Shown: one piece after another, positions 58,891 to 64,000 of the stretch
Layout of the letters: each line of letters opens with the position of its first letter
Position numbering within the stretch: position 1 is the stretch's first letter
From: Lumnitzera littorea
Lineage: Eukaryota; Streptophyta; Magnoliopsida; Myrtales; Combretaceae
Assembly: GCA_024138015.1 (NCBI GenBank)
Contig: JAMXBB010000003.1
Span: 10,021,420 to 10,085,419, forward strand
DNA length: 64,000 nucleotides
Reading direction: 5' to 3'
Program-made: the position numbers and the translations under genes
The notes under the pieces: generated by a model
The model's input: only the letters and a program-made list of their open reading frames with translations
What the model was told of the DNA's origin: nothing
Databases searched by the model: none

Positions 58891-60140
58891 ACGCAAGTTA
58901 AGGTGTGACAGTGTTGTGCCCACACTGAGCTCCCTGAATGCAACAACAAAACGGCATGCCGCGTCTACGGAAATGACACTGGGAGAAGGATGACTTGTTC
59001 TGCGGGAATCTCCTTCTCCACGAGTCCGTAAATAAGCCGAATTTAAAATGATATGGTATACAACTCGAATTCAATCTAAAATTTAAAACTAAGTTTAAAT
59101 TATTAACTAAACTCGAGTCAAAATCAACCATTAATGAATTCAAATTTAACTCAATTTAGCTCCAACTTTTTAAATAGTTATTTTTATTTTATTTAAAATG
59201 ACATAGATATACAAATTTGACTATACGTGTAATTATTCAATATATTACTGCTCGGAAGCATTAACAAACGGGAAATTGATTCTTTAAATTTTTCTAAATC
59301 TACTCTTTATAACATGGTAACACATGTAATTAGTAGAATTAAAATTACAAAAAAGAAGATAAAGAATCTAAGCAATCCAACTATTAATTAGTAAAATTAT
59401 AAAAACTTAGAGAAGATAAATTTAATGAGCCCGACTATATGATATTAAAGTTATAGAAAAACACACCACGTCTATAAATTAATCAAAAAGCAAAACAAGA
59501 CTGAGCTGACTTTTCTCACATGTATCCATGCAACTTTAACCGCTACCCTTTTGGCCCGTTAAAGCATTTGCGGTTTCTCCTATAAGTAGCGATGGCCATA
59601 GCTGGCAGCAACAAAGGTCAAAGATTGGACTAGCACTATTAGTAAACTAAGCCACTTTGAAAGTCATGGTCAATGACCTATGATTATTTAATATAATTAT
59701 TATAGAGTTAAACTAAAGCTTAAAATAGTTTTTAACTCATCAGTTTAAGCTCGAGTTCCAACCTATTTATTTAAAAATTCTTGCCGATTTAATAGAACTC
59801 ATTCAATTTTATATAAATGTATCGTTTCAATTAAAATTGAGCTTTAATAAATTTTTTAAAATGAACAATTTTTTTTTCTAATGTAATTAAGTTTAAGTAA
59901 GCTTAATTGGAGAAGTTTAAGTTTGAGTTTGAGTAATACTTTAAGTCAAGTTTAAGTTTGTTAAATAACTCTATAAGCTAAGATGGAAATGCAAATATAT
60001 GTAAGTGCCAACACAACATTATGTCCAACTTATCAATGATTGCAATTGCCAAATATATTAATTGAGAGGACTAAATAGATCTATATTAAAATGACCTATG
60101 ATTATAAAAGTCAAATATATATATATATATATGTGTGTAA
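58891..60140. other. Intergenic with GAGTTTGAGTTT-type repeat tracts
   Basis: No gene. Stretches at 59090-59160 and 59700-59985 are rich in AAGTTTAAGTTTGAGTTTGAG or its complement. The same texture occurs at 15440-15500 and 37080-37110. Confidence 0.45.
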
Positions 60141-60693
60141 GTGTGTAATGTAAGGATTCTACCAATAAAGTGTTATTGAGTTAAGCCTAGAAGCCTGTAA
60201 AACAAGACACATTAAAGAGCACCAAAATGTTGTTCAACGTAATTACTTCAATACTTAAATCAATGGGTACATGAAAGAAGACAATTAGGAGAGCTAGAAA
60301 GCTTTAGATAGACTAAATTTGTAGAGTCGAGGTAGTTTACTGTTGGAGTGGTTAGAAGGATTCATAAAGGAAGGCCACCGTGAATTAAGGAGACACATTT
60401 GGCACGTTGCCATGTCTACACATTCTGGGTAATGGAAGTGTGGAATCTAACGTATTCTAAAATTATAGGGTCATGATGTTTAACCAAGTCTCCGAACCTT
60501 ATCCATGTGTTTAGTAGCCGTTGTGGCAGACCTTAGGCCAGGTAGGTCACCTAAAGGAATTGGCTTGTTTGAAGACTCTTTATGGAGGTCAATTAGTGAG
60601 ACAATCAAATTGGTTATAGGCCTAATCAAGTTAGCCCATGGTCCAAGTAAGTTGGTATGGAGTTAAGGAACTCATATTTAAAATATCCTATCA
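60141..60693 (+). mobile_element. Diverged solo LTR related to LTR-X
   Basis: Similar ordered motifs to LTR-X: CCTGTAAAACAAGA..., AGAGCACCAAA..., a GAAAGAAGACAA stretch, and an end CTATCAACA at about 60685-60693. It is longer and much diverged. The start is not well fixed and no target duplication was seen. Confidence 0.4.
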
Positions 60694-61259
60694 ACAATAT
60701 GTACATTTCAATGAATATAACCTTAAATTTCTTTTAATATTATAACCATATGAATCTTTTATAATTACAAAGTAATATGTCACTTTATTTCATAAGATGA
60801 TTTGGCTCTTATTTTTCAATAATATTCAATATACCTCTCTAAAAAAAACACATAAATTTTCACTTTTGTGCAATTCAAAATTTCTTAAACTAAATTAGAA
60901 AAGAAAAACATTTTTTGGATTGCAATATTAGTTTATGGTTTAGTTCAATTTTGTTAATATGTTTATTGTTACCAATTGTACTGCCCCATTAGATTTTTCT
61001 TGTGATCATTCGAAGGAATCTTCTAGTTCTCCATGAAAGTTGCAAAGTCATTGTATCACAACTTTTAGAGTAGATATTGATGCCATAGAAGGTTATTTTG
61101 CTTGCCATTTTAACTTTATAAGATGTTGTCATTGTCATTAAAAGATTCCACTTATGTGCGTTACTCCATTTTGGGTTCCCAATTATTTAGATATATACCT
61201 TATACTAGGCAATATCGCCTTAGTCCCAACTTTTAAAAGAATCATTTGAATATATACAC

Positions 61260-61352
61260 CTTTCAGATAAGGGTCTTTATGGACCTCCACATGGAGGTCT
61301 TAATTAATAAATGAGGATATTTGGTGAACAATCGAGTCTTCTGAAGAACACC
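61260..61352. repeat. Repeat flank shared with 62450-62720
   Basis: ATATGGAGGTC-like (61291) and ATAAATGAGGATATTTGGTGAACAATCGAGTC (61308) recur as TATATGGAGGTCC (62465) and ATAAATGAGAATACTTAGTGAAAAATTGAGCC (62682). The intervening block 61353-62203 looks inserted. Confidence 0.5.
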
Positions 61353-62203
61353 ATGTTAAACTCAAGAGAGAGGGTGAATTGAGTTTTAAAGATAAATTAA
61401 AATTATTTTCAAAAGTACTAATTAAAGATAATAACAAGTATGATCAAGATAATGATAAAACAATAATAAATGTGGAAATTAAAAGAGATCATGATAAATA
61501 TATCAAACCCAAATTTAACGTAGAATTCAGACTACCCCCTACTCTCTATGGACATACAATGCCTTTAACCAAAAATTTCACATTACTTTATTGATTCTTT
61601 AATCCAAGCTTCAAGAGATACATAAACACAAACTTAATTACACAAGTTTTACACTCACAACTCTTAACACAAATCACAATCTCAACTCACAATACAAACT
61701 TAATCTCAAGGATTATTAGTGTAGTGATTCTAACTCTCAATACTTAGCAACTAATAACTCACAAGCACTACACTTCAAATCTTTATAAATATTAGCAAAT
61801 TAAGGTACAAGAGACAATAAGAATAATAGACAATAAGAGTACAAAAAAATGTTGGAATATTGCAGCAAAAGATCAGCTCTATATAGTCCTTGGTTGAGTT
61901 GTTGAGTATTTATATCATCCCATTTAATTCTTTTCGTTATAGTACATTAAATACTCCAACGGTTAGTTAAAATAAGCTTACTAGCATGTCGATACCTTAC
62001 TCTTACTTACATGACAGTAAGCAAATGTATTACCAGCATGAACACTTGCAAGTGTATCGGCATGCCGGTACCTCAATTAAAAGCCATTCCATTTTCTTAT
62101 CTGAGCCACTTCATCATTGAGCCAGTAGTGCTCTAGAGTCGTCAAGCTAGTAAGCTAAATTCACTTATTTCCATTTTTTAAACACAACAAAAAACATCAA
62201 CAA
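61353..62203 (+). mobile_element. LTR-like block (about 850 bp)
   Basis: Starts TGTTAAACTCAAGAGAGAGG and ends ACATCAACA. It includes many ACTCACAA/AACACAA tracts, a TATATAG at about 61880 and repeated GCATGCCGGTACC/GCATGTCGATACC phrases at 61984 and 62061. There is no matching target duplication. The 71-codon frame at 61379-61594 lies within it and is not called. Confidence 0.4.
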
Positions 62204-63765
62204 TATACAATTCAACTTCAATGATGCTTACACATCTTTCAAATCTAAATATCTTATAGATTTAATTGATATTTATAATTGTTTTGCAAGATAGCGATTA
62301 TTTTTCAATTAACTCAATATAAGTAAATAATAACATATATAACTATATATTTTTTGTTTTGTTCTCATCAAAATCAATATGTTTAATTATTTATTTTTGT
62401 TTTGCTCTCATCAAAATCAAATAATGAACTCTAGGTTCAACATTCTCAATTCTTGTAAACCTCTATATGGAGGTCCTTAGCAATGAACAAGGAAAAAAGA
62501 TTCAATAGTAGTTACATACCATATGGATTGATGAATGACATAGAAGTATTAATAAATGATAATGAAAAAATATGCTTTTTGAAAAAATATCAATTATAGT
62601 TTCCCTTATTAAAATTTTATTAGTATTTACATATCACCTATCGATCTATGTGACGTATAAGTAATACTAAAATCTTTCTCATAAATGAGAATACTTAGTG
62701 AAAAATTGAGCCCTTTAACAGAACCTAGTACTTTATATTCTTTTTCTTAGTTTTTGATAGTTGAAGGAGAAAGGAAATAGATCCTCTAAAATTCATTTTT
62801 TCCTAAAGTTTCCTAAAGTTATATATCAATGGTTGTTATTATCTAGATTTTGATACATCATTTTTGACATCGTGTTTTTTAAAAAATCTAGATGATAAAA
62901 ACCATCGATTTGTAACAATAGCAATTTTAGGGAAAAAAAAAAAAGGAACTTTAGAAGATTCAAATGCTTAGAGAAAAAGTAATCTAAGTTCTTGTAAACA
63001 TTGTTGGGAACTTTTGAAGTAATATTTTACAATATAAGTAAGGCCCATATATAATATAGAAATTCCTCAACAACTTTGTTAGGTTCTTAGTAATAAAGTA
63101 TAAAGGTGCTTAAAGGGTAAGAGTGCTTAAAATGCTAATGTGGCACATGAGAACCTCAAATAAGTTCCTTAGGATCATACATGATTCTATAATAGTGATT
63201 TTACCTTACCCATTAGATCTATCATTTCAACTTCTTAAAATATAATGAAATACGTATACATGTATATGTGTATATGTATTTTAGAGCAAAGAGATTTTTT
63301 TAAGTCCTTTTTCTTAATGAATTCAATAGAATAGGAAAGGATCAAATGTAGACAACCCATTGAAATACCTCAAACCATTAAATGATAAGGGTGTTCGCTT
63401 GCAAATAATTAATGATCCATAAAGTTATCATAAAAATCTTACTAACCCTTCAAAACAGCTTCAAGTATTCTTAAAAGTATCACTTTATTACAAATATAGT
63501 TTTCATATGAAGTTTTTCCATTAGGTAACTCAAAAGTTACCCTTAAAATTAAATAGGCTAATGTCATATTTACTACTGTAATTTTGGTCAATTTTACAAT
63601 TAATCACCTCAACTTAAAAAGATTAATTTACTACCTAACTAAATTATCCAAGGTCACTTATACTACCTAGCTTTTGTTAGCTAATGTAGATGTAATGACT
63701 TGAGGGAAGGATCAATTGTTTGGAACTATAAACTAACCCGAGAAGAGCGGGCCAAAACTAGCTTA
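62204..63765. other. Intergenic; nothing recognised
   Basis: AT-rich. Contains an imperfect inverted repeat around 62804-62945 (TTCCTAAAGTT...ATCTAGATTTTGATACATC against AAATCTAGATGATAAAAACC...AACTTTAG). The frame at 63700-63909 runs into the terminal inverted repeat. Confidence 0.45.
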
Positions 63766-64000
63766 AGACTCATTGGTTCATACAAGTTTAGGTGGTTTAA
63801 GCCTACCAACCTACCTAAACCAACAAGCTCAAATAGAATTTCTTTTTTTTTTTTAAGTTTTAACATATACATAATAGCATATCTATGTAAAATATGTATA
63901 GTATATTAAATAAATATATTATAGATATTCTACTTGGGTTTGCTAGTTTGGATAGCTTAGTACACTTAAACCACCTAAAACTGAATGAACCAATGAGTCT
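63766..64000. repeat. Large inverted repeat at the window edge (MITE-like)
   Basis: AGACTCATTGGTTCATNCA..TTTTAGGTGGTTTAAG at 63766-63805 is repeated in reverse complement at 63955-64000, with about 150 bp between the arms. The right arm reaches the last base, so the element may extend further. The structure fits a hairpin-forming MITE. Confidence 0.7.

Overview
This is an AT-rich stretch of a flowering-plant (eudicot-type) nuclear genome. The evidence is spliced plant gene structure, a phloem protein 2 (PP2-B, F-box/Nictaba-like) gene, a phytocystatin gene, and a dense layer of plant transposons (Ty3/gypsy, Ty1/copia, MULE, CACTA, solo LTRs). The species cannot be named from the sequence. Only two genes look intact, both on the minus strand: a three-exon F-box PP2 gene (35714-38353) and a single-exon secreted cystatin (58291-58722). 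Everything else recognised is a pseudogene, a transposon, a repeat or intergenic DNA.

Layout: 1-12 kb is a nest of LTR retrotransposons. The 3' end of a decayed Ty3/gypsy element ('G', LTR 1642-2498) has a 1.2-kb solo LTR ('L', 2499-3714, target duplication CAACA) at its outer edge. A roughly 3.1-kb LTR-like element ('Y', 3818-6897, target duplication TTATA) sits inside the 5' LTR of a non-coding, LARD-like element ('X', interior 7010-11629, 3' LTR 11630-11936). 12-17.8 kb holds a broken PP2 gene and its flanking unit. 17.8-23.4 kb holds a decayed MULE transposase interrupted by a solo LTR, then a 95-bp higher-order tandem repeat. 23.4-28.8 kb is mostly featureless, with a PP2 promoter fragment at its left edge. 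29-39.2 kb is a second copy of the retrotransposon nest plus PP2 unit, and here the PP2 gene is intact. 39.2-41.3 kb is LTR-like debris and microsatellite. 41.3-46.6 kb is a CACTA-type element with subterminal repeats. 46.65-49.71 kb is another roughly 3-kb LTR-like block. 49.08-54.2 kb is a 2.1-kb sequence present twice around an 878-bp assembly gap. 55.4-56.5 kb is a further PP2-flank fragment. 56.6-64 kb contains a possible small secreted peptide, the cystatin gene, two LTR-like blocks and a large inverted repeat at the window edge.

The most informative theme is that the window is a decayed tandem array of PP2-B units. At least four units can be traced (A, D, B, C). Units A and B are paralogous copies of one segment, including the same nested retrotransposons, offset by about 21.3-24.3 kb. 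Comparing them gives a history: unit A lost exon 1 and its promoter, lost the exon-3 splice acceptor, and carries a chimeric exon 3 best explained by recombination between the two exon-3 copies still seen in B. Unit B lost about 3 kb of element X and carries about 48 bp of filler DNA resembling sequence 8 kb away. No previously undescribed system of genes was found; the novelty is in rearrangement and repeat structure.
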